From a virus, in the IMG/VR virus record IMGVR_UViG_3300044846_000719, positions 1-64,000 of that record: DNA of 64,000 bases; one strand, written 5' to 3'. Positions within the stretch are counted from its first letter, which is position 1, and the number at the start of each line of letters is the position of its first letter. This document shows, one piece after another, positions 1 through 7,100 of this stretch. The position numbers and the translations under genes are program-made. Under the pieces are notes generated by a model. It was not told the DNA's origin. It ran no database searches and saw nothing but the letters and a program-made list of their open reading frames with translations.

Positions 1-150
1 AAAATGGATGTTGCATATATGGTAGGATACTGCTTAGGTGTAATTAAAATCTGTAGAGATGCAGATCCCTCTAAAAGAGAGATTGCTAAATATTTTAAGG
101 AAGCAGAAAAGCTGTGGGAAAACTATAAAAACAAAGAAAATGACATTTAA
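1..150 (+). CDS. Hypothetical small protein, possibly truncated by the window edge
   Basis: A reading frame is open from base 1 and stops at 148-150. An ATG at 4-6 could be its true start, giving 48 residues, or the gene could begin before the window. The product is a charged, mainly helical sequence (KRE, KYF, KEAEKLWENYKNK) with no motif that I recognise. Its stop overlaps the next gene in the arrangement ATGACATTTAA, as in the rest of this tightly packed run of small genes. Confidence 0.5.
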   Translation, partial: KMDVAYMVGYCLGVIKICRDADPSKREIAKYFKEAEKLWENYKNKENDI

Positions 151-394
151 TGATTTAATTTTTGTACCATCTACATATGCTGATGGTGTACATGCTATGG
201 TAACCTTTGATAATGGTTATGGTGCTAGTATAGTAAAAACTGATAGAAGTTATGGGGGTAAAGAAGGATTATATGAACTGGCTGTATTATTTGACGGTTT
301 AATATCTTATGATACACCTATAACAAATGATGTAATAGGTTTTCTTACAGAAGATGAGGTAACAGAGCTATTACAAAAAATAGAAGCTTTATGA
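140..394 (+). CDS. Hypothetical protein, 84 aa
   Basis: The frame is open further upstream, but the start is placed at ATG 140 (MTFNDLIFVPS) because it overlaps the preceding stop by a few bases, which is the usual spacing here. The product is a small, soluble-looking acidic protein of mixed alpha/beta character ending in an acidic helix (TEDEVTELLQKIEAL). I recognise no family. It is likely one of the early small proteins found at the ends of crAss-like phage genomes. Confidence 0.6.
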   Translation: MTFNDLIFVPSTYADGVHAMVTFDNGYGASIVKTDRSYGGKEGLYELAVLFDGLISYDTPITNDVIGFLTEDEVTELLQKIEAL

Positions 395-456
395 AAATAT
401 TTAAATTCTTGTGGAATATAGATAAGTATATTTACATGACACAAGGTAAACTTTAA
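391..456 (+). CDS. Possible 21-aa mini-protein
   Basis: A frame of 21 codons (MKIFKFLWNIDKY...) begins in an ATGA overlap with the preceding stop and ends 3 bases before the next ATG at 460. It fills a gap that would otherwise be the only non-coding stretch in this run, and the first half is hydrophobic and basic. Nothing but its placement supports translation; it could equally be a short spacer. Confidence 0.3.
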   Translation: MKIFKFLWNIDKYIYMTQGKL

Positions 457-459
457 TTT

Positions 460-1074
460 ATGAGAAGCAAATTTGAAATAAAAGACAATAGACCATTTAG
501 TGTAAAAGCTAAATCATTTGGACATAGTATCTTGTTCTGGAAAGGACGATCTAAGGGTATGATCTACACTCGTAACATTACTTTAGATGATTTCCGCTAT
601 ATTTTCTTTCCTAAAGGATTTGAGAAGTATGGGTATTTAGGAACACATCTATGGAATGAAGAAGGTGATTATTTTAATGCTCTTTATCCTTTAGTATTAG
701 CTATGGACTATGAAGCTAAGCCTAAATTCTGCCCAAGATGGTTTTTACGCTTCTTACATGTGTTTGGTAGTGATAAATCAATTGTAAGAGTTCGTAACTG
801 GACTTTGCATAACTTACTACGTAAACTAACTAAAGGTCTTGCCTTTGTAGATTGGAAGACTAAGTGGGAATCTTATGACCTACGTATCTCTATTCATGGA
901 CCTAAGCACTTACAAAACTTAGCTGATGATATAGAAAGCGGGTTTTACTCTAGAGGTGCACAAGAAGAGTTAGTAGCTAAAATTCTAGCAATAGATCCTA
1001 ATGCGGGTATCATCTGGGGTAGTGTAGATAGATTAGTAAAACAATTAGAGAAATTAGAAAACAAACAACCTTAA
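460..1074 (+). CDS. Hypothetical protein, 204 aa
   Basis: This is the largest of the left-end small genes. The protein is rich in aromatic and basic residues (for example WKTKWESYDLR and PRWFLRFLHVFG) with a helical, lysine-rich C-terminus (DRLVKQLEKLENKQP). There is no signal peptide and no catalytic motif that I can identify. It is spaced 2 bases from the next gene, so it is probably co-transcribed with it. I do not recognise the family. Confidence 0.7.
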   Translation: MRSKFEIKDNRPFSVKAKSFGHSILFWKGRSKGMIYTRNITLDDFRYIFFPKGFEKYGYLGTHLWNEEGDYFNALYPLVLAMDYEAKPKFCPRWFLRFLHVFGSDKSIVRVRNWTLHNLLRKLTKGLAFVDWKTKWESYDLRISIHGPKHLQNLADDIESGFYSRGAQEELVAKILAIDPNAGIIWGSVDRLVKQLEKLENKQP

Positions 1075-1076
1075 CA

Positions 1077-1274
1077 ATGGCAAAACTAAAAAAAGAAGAT
1101 ACAAGTGAGCGTGAGTATACAGTTGGACAAACTGTAAAACACACTAAATTTGGTACAGGACAAGTAATCAACTCTGTTGATGGTGAATCTATAAAAGTAC
1201 AATTTGGTAAACGCCAGGTTATACTTTTATTAAAGTACAATAAAACAACATTACTAGAAGACAAACAATCATGA
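1077..1274 (+). CDS. Stand-alone UvrD/PcrA-type Tudor-like domain protein
   Basis: This is a 65-aa protein. Residues 14-60 follow the pattern of the C-terminal Tudor-like domain of UvrD/PcrA helicases: GQTVKHTKFGTGQVI, then a variable turn, then IKVQFGKRQVILLL, ending in a leucine-rich strand. In UvrD/PcrA that domain is an accessory segment known to contact RNA polymerase. Here it stands alone with no helicase attached, among small early-type genes. A role in binding host RNA polymerase is therefore an attractive inference, though many small SH3/Tudor-like folds would give a similar pattern. Confidence 0.55.
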   Translation: MAKLKKEDTSEREYTVGQTVKHTKFGTGQVINSVDGESIKVQFGKRQVILLLKYNKTTLLEDKQS

Positions 1275-1498
1275 CAAGAAGAAATTTATCAGGCATTTTC
1301 ATCTTTGAACAGTTTGAAGGTGAAGAAAAAAGAGAGCCCACTTGCTTTGAAGACTGCACAGAAGAAACACAGGACAAGTGGTTAGACACATTAGAAACAG
1401 AAGCATTAAAGAACCTCAGTAAACAGTTAGCAGAAACCTTAATTGGGGTTGCTGACTTTGCTGGTATAGCAAGAAATAATAATGAATCAGATGAATAA
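1271..1498 (+). CDS. Hypothetical acidic protein, 75 aa
   Basis: The start overlaps the previous stop (ATGA). The protein is strongly acidic, with two nearby cysteines in the segment TCFEDCTEE and a helical middle (DTLETEALKNLSKQLAETL). I see no known domain. It belongs to the same run of overlapping genes and is probably translated by coupling with its neighbours. Confidence 0.6.
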   Translation: MTRRNLSGIFIFEQFEGEEKREPTCFEDCTEETQDKWLDTLETEALKNLSKQLAETLIGVADFAGIARNNNESDE

Positions 1499-1715
1499 TA
1501 AAGAAATAAAAACGGTAAATATTACTAAAAATACATTAGATATTGTATTTGAAGATTTGGACATGTTGAATAGGTTACTAAATGATATGGTCTCAGATAT
1601 GCACAATGTTAAAGGTGGACAGCAAGTACGCCATGCATATATGCTATATAGAGACTATATATTTAAAATACAACAAGAACTAAAGAAAGGGATACAAGCA
1701 GATGACAAACAATAA
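1482..1715 (+). CDS. Hypothetical helical protein, about 77 aa
   Basis: Two ATGs compete as start: 1482 (MNQMNNKE) and 1491 (MNNKEIK). The second overlaps the previous gene less and is slightly preferred, but both are possible. The product is a small helical protein (FEDLDMLNRLLNDMVSDMH, then a helix ending KIQQELKKG). No family is recognised. The end overlaps the next gene by 14 bases. Confidence 0.6.
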   Translation: MNQMNNKEIKTVNITKNTLDIVFEDLDMLNRLLNDMVSDMHNVKGGQQVRHAYMLYRDYIFKIQQELKKGIQADDKQ

Positions 1716-1992
1716 ACAACAGACGGCAGTCAGACTATACACAGAAGAACAAGTAAGAAAAATGCTTGAAGTTTGTATAGATAGTGATTTATACGAACAC
1801 ATTTTGACATTTGAGGATATATTTAAAACTCAAACCCCCATTGAACTACCAAGTAATGAGGAGATAGAGAAAGAATCTTTTGATTTGTACGCGAATCACA
1901 ACACATACTTACTTAATGTTCGTCAGTACAAAGCATTTAAGAGAGGCGCAAAATGGATGCGTGACAAAATACAAGGAGGAGGTGAGCAATGA
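1702..1992 (+). CDS. Hypothetical protein, 96 aa, shares the MTNNKQ start with 2224-2472
   Basis: The protein begins MTNNKQQTAV, followed by a helical segment (YTEEQVRKMLEVCIDSDLY) and a C-terminal basic helix (QYKAFKRGAKWMRDKIQ). The gene at 2224 starts almost identically (MTNNKQKTAV) and then diverges, so the first 30 bases look duplicated or exchanged. Proteins of this general build occur in Bacteroidota phages, but I cannot assign a role. It ends in an ATGA overlap with a lipoprotein gene. Confidence 0.6.
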   Translation: MTNNKQQTAVRLYTEEQVRKMLEVCIDSDLYEHILTFEDIFKTQTPIELPSNEEIEKESFDLYANHNTYLLNVRQYKAFKRGAKWMRDKIQGGGEQ

Positions 1993-2114
1993 AAAAACTA
2001 TTTATAATATTCCTATTTTCAGGATGCTCTCAAAATAAAACAGAGCATAAGTTAAAAGTTACAGATACAACAATCTACTATGATAGTATGATTTTAATAA
2101 ATGAATCCCCTTAA
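1989..2114 (+). CDS. Very short lipoprotein, 41 aa
   Basis: Forty-one codons start in an ATGA overlap with the previous gene. The sequence MKKLFIIFLFSGC is a compact signal sequence with a lipobox; Cys13 would be the lipidated residue. About 28 polar residues follow (SQNKTEHKLKVTDTT...). A mature lipopeptide of this size could sit in the host inner or outer membrane, for example as an exclusion factor, but that is inference. The signal and the coupled start support a real gene. Confidence 0.5.
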   Translation: MKKLFIIFLFSGCSQNKTEHKLKVTDTTIYYDSMILINESP

Positions 2115-2123
2115 ACTAAAACT

Positions 2124-2222
2124 ATGCAAACATTAGCTACAATACTAATCCTAGTTCTCATTTGGTTATCAGTATTAGCCTATTCTAAGTACCGTAATGA
2201 TAATTTTAACCCATATAAATAA
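2124..2222 (+). CDS. Single-pass membrane mini-protein, 32 aa
   Basis: This is a 32-codon frame whose product is almost entirely one membrane helix (TLATILILVLIWLSVLAY) followed by a short polar tail (SKYRNDNFNPYK). It lies between the lipoprotein and the next hypothetical gene with 9- and 1-base gaps, so it fits the packed gene run. I cannot say what it does. Small membrane proteins like this are common among early phage genes. Confidence 0.45.
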   Translation: MQTLATILILVLIWLSVLAYSKYRNDNFNPYK

Positions 2223-2223
2223 T

Positions 2224-2472
2224 ATGACAAACAATAAACAAAAAACAGCAGTAGAATGGTTATGGGAAATTGCATATAATAGAGAATTAACCTCTGAAGC
2301 TTGGAAACAAGCTAAAGAAATGGAAGCGATTGGAAAGGAAATGAGTTATGACGATGGTTATAGGGAAGGTTACAAAAGGGCATATGAATTGATGGAATGG
2401 TGTATGAAAAACTACATTGGTGGAAAGGTACAAGACCATATTGGTGACACCAACAAAAAGGTAGATGAGTAA
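2224..2472 (+). CDS. Hypothetical protein, 82 aa
   Basis: The start is ATG 2224 (MTNNKQKTAV) because it matches the start of the gene at 1702; the frame is open a little further upstream. The product is helical and charged, with a GYREGYKRAYELMEWC segment resembling short helical proteins of Bacteroidota phages. The stop overlaps the next ATG by one base. No function can be assigned. Confidence 0.6.
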   Translation: MTNNKQKTAVEWLWEIAYNRELTSEAWKQAKEMEAIGKEMSYDDGYREGYKRAYELMEWCMKNYIGGKVQDHIGDTNKKVDE

Positions 2473-2762
2473 TGCTAGAAGATATTATTAACCCAACACC
2501 AGCTAGGCAGCTGATTAATGATTTTTATTATCAGTTGCCTAACAATGGTTCTTTAAAAGAAGGACTACTAAGCTGTGAGAGAAGATATAATGAAGCAATT
2601 ATTTGTGCTTTAATTTGCATAGACAAGATGATAATGATTGCTCCTTGGGGAGGTATTATTGATAATGAAGTTGAAGATGGGTCTAAGGAATATTACATGA
2701 AAGTAAAAGAAGAACTAATACAAATTAAAGATGATCAAATGGAAATACAAACCGGCAGGTAA
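2472..2762 (+). CDS. Hypothetical protein, 96 aa
   Basis: The start overlaps the preceding stop by one base (TAATG). The protein has three predicted helices, the last rich in charged residues (KVKEELIQIKDDQMEIQ), and a hydrophobic middle (ICALICIDKMIMIAPWGG). It is probably soluble. It overlaps the next gene by 32 bases in another frame. No family is recognised. Confidence 0.55.
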   Translation: MLEDIINPTPARQLINDFYYQLPNNGSLKEGLLSCERRYNEAIICALICIDKMIMIAPWGGIIDNEVEDGSKEYYMKVKEELIQIKDDQMEIQTGR

Positions 2763-3012
2763 CTGTCCAGTACAAGCAGAAGGCTGGTTCTTAGGACATT
2801 ATTTTTACTTTAGAGCTAGAGGTGAATGGGCTATTATTGAATTTGCTAAGACTGAAGAAGATCAGGAAGCAGATATACTTAGTGCTTTTTATGTCTTAAC
2901 TAAGACAGAAGAGTATATGGCCGGTTGGCTACCTAAATGGAAATCTAGATTGCTAATTTACAAAGGATGTATTAAATTTATACTTAAACATAAACATAAA
3001 TCATATGAGTAA
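2731..3012 (+). CDS. Hypothetical protein, 93 aa
   Basis: The start is ATG 2731 (MIKWKYKPAG), 32 bases inside the previous gene; no closer start gives a plausible N-terminus. The sequence is rich in aromatic residues (GWFLGHYFYFRARGEWAIIEF) and ends in a very basic tail (KFILKHKHKSYE). No known domain is visible. It overlaps the next gene by 8 bases. Confidence 0.55.
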   Translation: MIKWKYKPAGNCPVQAEGWFLGHYFYFRARGEWAIIEFAKTEEDQEADILSAFYVLTKTEEYMAGWLPKWKSRLLIYKGCIKFILKHKHKSYE

Positions 3013-3361
3013 AATAAAACAAACTAAAATACCAATGCTAATGACTACAGATAATGTACTTAAGGTTGCTGTTCAGCAAGGAGTAATTGAGGATGATTAT
3101 AACTGGAAGTTAGTTAGAGAACGTGATGGCTTAGTTAATCAGTCTAAAGAAATTCTTTGGTTAGAGTTTGATGAGAAAGGTAATTTTAAAGAGAAACATG
3201 ATGAGCCTGCTGTAGGACGTGGATTACTTATGTCTCCTTTTAATCCTTACTTTACTTGGCAGACAACTTCTATCACAGAGATCTATGAACAGAAAGAAAA
3301 CTATCTTAAATTTAAAACAGGTAATAGCATTTATGAACTATGGAAACTAAAAAACGATTAA
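3005..3361 (+). CDS. Hypothetical protein, 118 aa
   Basis: This appears to be a soluble protein of mixed secondary structure. It has a helical N-terminal part (TTDNVLKVAVQQGVI) and a beta-rich C-terminal half (EILWLEFDEKGNF, RGLLMSPFNPYFTWQT). It overlaps both neighbours slightly. No catalytic motif or membrane segment is visible and I do not recognise the family. Confidence 0.6.
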   Translation: MSKIKQTKIPMLMTTDNVLKVAVQQGVIEDDYNWKLVRERDGLVNQSKEILWLEFDEKGNFKEKHDEPAVGRGLLMSPFNPYFTWQTTSITEIYEQKENYLKFKTGNSIYELWKLKND

Positions 3362-3648
3362 CAAGAGAACAAAAGAAAGAACAAGCATTAATTGACTTAG
3401 TCAATCAAATGTTTATTATTGCTGGTCATAATGTAACCTATGATGATATTTTAGATAAAGAGAATTGGTTTCAAGAATATACAATGACCGTTGAACAGGC
3501 AGAAGAATTAAAAGAATGGGGTATTGCTTATTTACGCAAAAACTTAAAATTAAATAAAGTAATGGCAGAGCGTCAAATGACTTGGTTTAATTTTCAATGG
3601 GGTTTAAGGTACAGTAACTGGGAAGAATATAATAAAGATAAAATATGA
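3340..3648 (+). CDS. Hypothetical helical protein, 102 aa
   Basis: The N-terminus is basic (METKKRLTREQKKEQ). It is followed by helices ending in an aromatic-rich C-terminus (MTWFNFQWGLRYSNWEEY). The sequence looks soluble. The gene overlaps the preceding one by 22 bases and the following one by 4 (ATGA), consistent with coupled translation. No family is recognised. Confidence 0.6.
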   Translation: METKKRLTREQKKEQALIDLVNQMFIIAGHNVTYDDILDKENWFQEYTMTVEQAEELKEWGIAYLRKNLKLNKVMAERQMTWFNFQWGLRYSNWEEYNKDKI

Positions 3649-3884
3649 AAGAACAAGATATAATTAATTTAGGATTTGAGACGGAGTTTGGTGAGAACAA
3701 TAGTTTTTATTACTATACATTAAATATTGGTGATGATTATACACCACTATGTTTAATATCTAATGCAAATGATGATACTGTAGATGAAAACTGGTGGTAT
3801 GTTAGCATACTTAACCATGAGTCTATCAAGTTTAAAGAGCGGGATAAGCTAAGAGATTTTATATATCTTTTACAAAATCTTTAA
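3645..3884 (+). CDS. Hypothetical protein, 79 aa
   Basis: The protein is acidic, aromatic-rich and probably beta-rich (NSFYYYTLNIGDDYTPLCLI, then DENWWYVSIL), with a C-terminal helix (ERDKLRDFIYLLQNL). Short proteins with this strand-then-helix layout recur in Bacteroidota phages and are generally unassigned. It starts in an ATGA overlap. Confidence 0.6.
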   Translation: MKEQDIINLGFETEFGENNSFYYYTLNIGDDYTPLCLISNANDDTVDENWWYVSILNHESIKFKERDKLRDFIYLLQNL

Positions 3885-3886
3885 CT

Positions 3887-4045
3887 ATGAAAATCTTTGT
3901 ATTTAAATTAGTTTTAATAGTTACCCTATTCTTTCTTGGATTTGTTGGCCTGATTGTAAATATCATGTACCTCTTTACGGAAGCATTTGATAATATTATA
4001 AATAAGTTATGTACTAAAATAGAAGATAAAGTAGATAGCTTATGA
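3887..4045 (+). CDS. Single-pass membrane protein, 52 aa
   Basis: The N-terminal half is one long membrane helix (FKLVLIVTLFFLGFVGLIVNI), followed by an amphipathic tail with alternating charges (NKLCTKIEDKVDSL). The start lies 2 bases after the previous stop and the end overlaps the next gene (ATGA), so translation is likely. Its role is unknown. Confidence 0.5.
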   Translation: MKIFVFKLVLIVTLFFLGFVGLIVNIMYLFTEAFDNIINKLCTKIEDKVDSL

Positions 4046-4242
4046 CTGAATTAAAACTAAATCTGCAGGGTTGTACGCCCAGGCAGTATGCTGCACTTAT
4101 TTTAAGGGATGATTTAGGATATACTCACGGTAAAGGTGGTGTAAGAATGGAGATTGATAGATCTGCGTTTGCTAGTTTATATCAGAGAGCAAGAATTAAA
4201 ATTGAGAAGTATGAAAGACCTTTACAAGAAGAACAGATGTAA
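4042..4242 (+). CDS. DUF134-like helix-turn-helix protein, 66 aa
   Basis: The segment from TPRQYAALILRDDLGY through RMEIDRSAFASLYQRARIKI parallels the helix-turn-helix core of the DUF134/sigma-region-4 type (L-x-P...EAL-x-L-x-D...G...M-x-I-x-R-x-x-F...L...AR-x-KI). The second half (IDRSAFASLYQRARIKIEKY) would be the recognition helix. It is probably a small DNA-binding regulator of early phage genes. This is by-eye similarity; the insertion GYTHGKGG between helices is unusual for the family. Confidence 0.5.
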   Translation: MTELKLNLQGCTPRQYAALILRDDLGYTHGKGGVRMEIDRSAFASLYQRARIKIEKYERPLQEEQM

Positions 4243-4393
4243 TGTGTGTAGGGTAAGTATACCCGATAAGGATTTATTTTGTGAGAAATGTAACAAATTA
4301 CCTTATTACCCTGATAAATACGTATCATCAGAAGAAAGACTACTTGGTATCACAGAAGATAACAGTGAGTTTTATACTATGGATGATGACTAA
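4211..4393 (+). CDS. Zinc-ribbon mini-protein, 60 aa
   Basis: The start is placed at ATG 4211 (MKDLYKKNRC), which overlaps the previous gene by 32 bases. The first half contains two cysteine pairs, CNVC and CEKC, about 15 residues apart. This is a typical treble-clef or zinc-ribbon spacing, likely binding one zinc ion. The acidic C-terminus (EDNSEFYTMDDD) resembles tails of nucleic-acid-associated regulators. Partner and target are unknown. Confidence 0.55.
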   Translation: MKDLYKKNRCNVCRVSIPDKDLFCEKCNKLPYYPDKYVSSEERLLGITEDNSEFYTMDDD

Positions 4394-4404
4394 AACAACT
4401 AACT

Positions 4405-4779
4405 ATGAAGACAAGAATTATTTTTATTATTTTATCACCCCTAATGTTGTTAGGATTAACACAACTATCTATTAAAGCGTGTAAATTTCAAAGACTGCGT
4501 AAGTTATACGTAAAGAAATACACTCATTACAGAGATAAAGGTTTAGTTAAAGACTCATACTGTGAGTACTATATACAAGCCTTTAGTGAATTTAGAATTT
4601 GGATGTTTAAAGAGTTTATGTTTAAAGGACACTATACTATTAAGCATTTCTTTGAAGATACCTATGTATATAAGAATATGTCTGCTTATTACATAAAAGA
4701 GTCCGGGGATGTGCCATTTATACCAGAATTAAATGATATAATGACCTACTGGAAAACACACAGACAATCAAAAGCTTAG
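4405..4779 (+). CDS. Membrane-anchored hypothetical protein, 124 aa
   Basis: The N-terminus is a signal or anchor helix (RIIFIILSPLMLLGLTQL). A basic region and a long aromatic-rich soluble part follow (YCEYYIQAFSEFRIWMFKEF). There is no clean cleavage site, so I read it as inner-membrane anchored. It is the last gene of the left run: a GC-rich hairpin and T-tract begin exactly at its stop. No family is recognised. Confidence 0.6.
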   Translation: MKTRIIFIILSPLMLLGLTQLSIKACKFQRLRKLYVKKYTHYRDKGLVKDSYCEYYIQAFSEFRIWMFKEFMFKGHYTIKHFFEDTYVYKNMSAYYIKESGDVPFIPELNDIMTYWKTHRQSKA

Positions 4780-4806
4780 GGGGTAGAAATATCCCCTTTA
4801 TTTTTT
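4779..4806 (+). terminator. Rho-independent terminator of the left gene run
   Basis: A stem of GGGG and GTA pairs with TATCCCC around a GAAA tetraloop, followed by TTTATTTTTT. It starts right at the stop of the 4405-4779 gene. Its T-tract runs into the -7 promoter element of the next gene. The same G5/C5 stem design is used at 13689, 20906 and 35258. Confidence 0.8.
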
Positions 4807-4813
4807 ATATTTG
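4806..4813 (+). promoter_or_regulatory. Bacteroidota-type -7 promoter element, leaderless arrangement
   Basis: TATATTTG matches the Bacteroidota -7 consensus TAnnTTTG. It is followed by exactly 6 bases and then the ATG at 4820. Because transcription in Bacteroidota starts about 7 bases after this element, the mRNA would begin at or next to the A of the start codon. The same 6-base spacing is seen on the other strand at 7834. Confidence 0.65.
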
Positions 4814-4819
4814 AAGACT

Positions 4820-5086
4820 ATGACAAATACACAATTACTGATTGCAGAAGTATGTGATGAGATTAAAGAGTTGCTAATAGATAAGAATAGAAAGTATGGC
4901 GATTCAGCTATAAATCCTATTAGAATACTATCTAAAAGTAGTAATACAGAACAGATACTTGTTAGGATTGATGACAAACTTAACAGGATTAAAAATATGC
5001 AATCTGATGAAGATGAAGATGTCATTACTGATCTAATTGGATATTTGGTGTTATATAAAGTTGCAAAAAAACTTATTAATAATTAA
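4820..5086 (+). CDS. DUF1599 / nucleotide-modification-associated domain 1 protein
   Basis: This is an 89-aa protein. The pattern LLIDKNRKYGDSAINP, then a variable stretch, then QILVRIDDKLNRIKNMQ and DEDVITDLIGYLVL matches the phage DUF1599 family, also called nucleotide modification associated domain 1. Family members are all-helical proteins linked by genome context to modified nucleotides. The start is ATG 4820; the TTG at 4811 in the same frame is rejected because it is part of the promoter. It is the first gene after a terminator and appears to be leaderless. Confidence 0.7.
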   Translation: MTNTQLLIAEVCDEIKELLIDKNRKYGDSAINPIRILSKSSNTEQILVRIDDKLNRIKNMQSDEDEDVITDLIGYLVLYKVAKKLINN

Positions 5087-5132
5087 TTTTAAAATATTCT
5101 AGGTAGATTATATATCAATAACTTACAAAGAC

Positions 5133-5165
5133 ATGAAGAAAAAAACAAATACATTAATCTTATGA
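5133..5165 (+). CDS. Possible 10-codon leader peptide
   Basis: The frame MKKKTNTLIL ends in a TGA that overlaps the ATG of the metallophosphoesterase gene (ATGA at 5162). The arrangement would allow translational coupling. It may be chance: the region is AT-rich and short frames are common. Confidence 0.2.
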   Translation: MKKKTNTLIL

Positions 5166-5824
5166 AAATAGTTTGTATATCTGACACACATACCATGCAT
5201 GAAGATGTTAATCTTCCTAATGGTGACATTTTAATACATGCCGGTGACTTTAGTAATAAAGGAGGAAAAAGTGATGTAGAAGATTTCTTTGGATGGTTAA
5301 TGAGGATGAAACCTAAGTATAGGTATATAATATTCATTGCCGGTAACCATGATAAATCTTTTGATGAGAAATACGGTACTATGTCGGATTGGTTAGCAGA
5401 GGGTATAGCAGAGTTAGAACAGAATTATATCTATTACTTAAAAGATGATCTTATTGAGTTAGAAGGTATTAGGTTTTATGGTATGCCTTGGACACCATGG
5501 TTTTATGGAGATACTTGGGCCTTTAATAAAAAATTAGGACCTGATATGCAAGAAGTTATAGATATGATTGAACCATGTGATGTATTAATTACACACGGGC
5601 CGCCATTGTATACCGGAGACTTAGCAGCAAATAATGGACAATTTGTAGGCTGTCCTCACTTAAAAGAGAAGATAGAAGAGATACAACCAAGATTACACAT
5701 TTGTGGACATATACATGAGGGTAGTGGAGTACAGTTAGTAGATAGATGTATACATGTTAATGCCTCACAACTTAATGAGCACTACGAAGTAGTTAATGAA
5801 CCATACATAATTGATTTACCATAA
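5162..5824 (+). CDS. Calcineurin-like metallophosphoesterase
   Basis: This is a 220-aa enzyme with the full set of calcineurin-family metal motifs in order: SDTH near residue 7, HAGDF near 27-31, GNHD near 60, THGPP near 145 and CGHIHEG near 180. These residues bind two metal ions and cleave phosphate esters or diesters. The substrate cannot be read from sequence; phage homologues may act on cyclic nucleotides or on nucleic acid ends. It is followed without a gap by a small protein and a helicase. Confidence 0.85.
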   Translation: MKIVCISDTHTMHEDVNLPNGDILIHAGDFSNKGGKSDVEDFFGWLMRMKPKYRYIIFIAGNHDKSFDEKYGTMSDWLAEGIAELEQNYIYYLKDDLIELEGIRFYGMPWTPWFYGDTWAFNKKLGPDMQEVIDMIEPCDVLITHGPPLYTGDLAANNGQFVGCPHLKEKIEEIQPRLHICGHIHEGSGVQLVDRCIHVNASQLNEHYEVVNEPYIIDLP

Positions 5825-6000
5825 TGAAAATTGAACACACTTATTACAACTTCTTTAGAAAGAAGGTAGGACAAAGAAATTATCCTTACGTATTTTTTTA
5901 TCCATTTCCATTTATTGCAATATCTAGAACTGGTGTAACATACAAGTTTAGTATAACGCTAGGATGGTTATTCTGGACAGCTTATTTAAAATTTAAATGA
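5824..6000 (+). CDS. Hypothetical protein, 58 aa
   Basis: The frame lies exactly between the metallophosphoesterase stop and the helicase start, overlapping both by a few bases (TAATGA and ATGA). The product is basic and strongly aromatic (YPYVFFYPFPFIAI, then ITLGWLFWTAYLKFK). The last segment could be a short membrane helix. Only the placement and the absence of a gap argue for it; no family is recognised. Confidence 0.5.
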   Translation: MKIEHTYYNFFRKKVGQRNYPYVFFYPFPFIAISRTGVTYKFSITLGWLFWTAYLKFK

Positions 6001-7100
6001 CAAAAAGAGACCAAGTACAACAAAATGCTTTAATAGAAGTAATTAAATACAAAAGAAGTAGCGCTGTAATGAGCATGGGTTCCGGTAAAACTAAACTGGG
6101 CCTAATGCACATGCAGTACTATTTACATGACCAAAGTAGGTATTTAGTAGTAGCACCAAAGAGATCTATCTTCCAATCTTGGATAGATGATTGTAAGAAA
6201 TTTGAGTGTGAAGAGTTACTAGAACACATTACTTTCACAACATACTTATCTTTAGGTAAGAACAAGATAGATTATGACTGTGTATATCTTGATGAGATGC
6301 ATAGTTTATTAGATAGTCACTTAGAGTGGCTTGATACTTACCGTGGTAGAATACTAGGCTTAACCGGCACACCTCCTAAAAGAGGAGCTAAAGCTGATAT
6401 AGTATACAAGTATTGCCCGGTTAAGTTTACATACACTGTAGATACCGCAATTGATGATAAAATTCTTAATGACTATGAGATACATGTGCATACAATGCCT
6501 TTGGATACTAGAAATACAATTAAGAAAGAATCTAAAAAGACCGGTACATGGTATACATCAGAGTATAAACAGTATAGTTTCTGGAATAATAAGTTACAAA
6601 ATGCTACCAGTGATAAAGAACTACGGTTCTTAAGAATCATGCGCATGAAAACACTTATGAGCTTACCAAGCAAAGAAGCATATACTACTAAACTCATGAA
6701 TAATACTGACAATAAATGTATAGTGTTTGCTAATACAAAAGAACAGGCCGATAAACTTTGCAGGTATAGCTATTATTCCGGGAATAAAAAATCTGAGGAG
6801 AATCTTCAGAAATTTAAAGATGGTACTATAAATAGTCTAAGCTGTGTACTACAACTTAATGAAGGTATTAATATCCCTAATCTTAAAGAAGGTATTATCC
6901 TACATAGTTATAGTAATGAACGCAAGTCTAATCAGCGTATAGGTAGATTATTAAGACTGAATCCGGATGATACATCTATTATCCATGTACTATGCTATAG
7001 TAATACTATAGATGAGACATGGGTGAAAGAAGCACTCTCTGATTTAGATCAAAGTAAAATTACCTGGAAGAACATTAATCAGTTAGAGTTAGAGTTATGA
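5997..7100 (+). CDS. Superfamily 2 DNA/RNA helicase
   Basis: This is a 367-aa two-domain SF2 helicase. Domain 1 has the Walker A motif SMGSGKTKL (residues 26-34), the Walker B DEMH (99-102) and motif III LTGTP (122-126). Domain 2 has a CIVFANTKEQADKL strand-helix and motif VI QRIGRLLR, which carries the arginine finger. The layout resembles compact phage UvsW/SSL2-type helicases, which remodel branched DNA during replication and repair. It is compact for the family, with few inserts. Confidence 0.85.
   Translation: MTKRDQVQQNALIEVIKYKRSSAVMSMGSGKTKLGLMHMQYYLHDQSRYLVVAPKRSIFQSWIDDCKKFECEELLEHITFTTYLSLGKNKIDYDCVYLDEMHSLLDSHLEWLDTYRGRILGLTGTPPKRGAKADIVYKYCPVKFTYTVDTAIDDKILNDYEIHVHTMPLDTRNTIKKESKKTGTWYTSEYKQYSFWNNKLQNATSDKELRFLRIMRMKTLMSLPSKEAYTTKLMNNTDNKCIVFANTKEQADKLCRYSYYSGNKKSEENLQKFKDGTINSLSCVLQLNEGINIPNLKEGIILHSYSNERKSNQRIGRLLRLNPDDTSIIHVLCYSNTIDETWVKEALSDLDQSKITWKNINQLELEL

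Noticed and set aside
4811-4819. Alternative TTG start for the DUF1599-family gene
   Set aside because: The TTG is part of the TATATTTG promoter element; the ATG at 4820 fits both spacing and family length.
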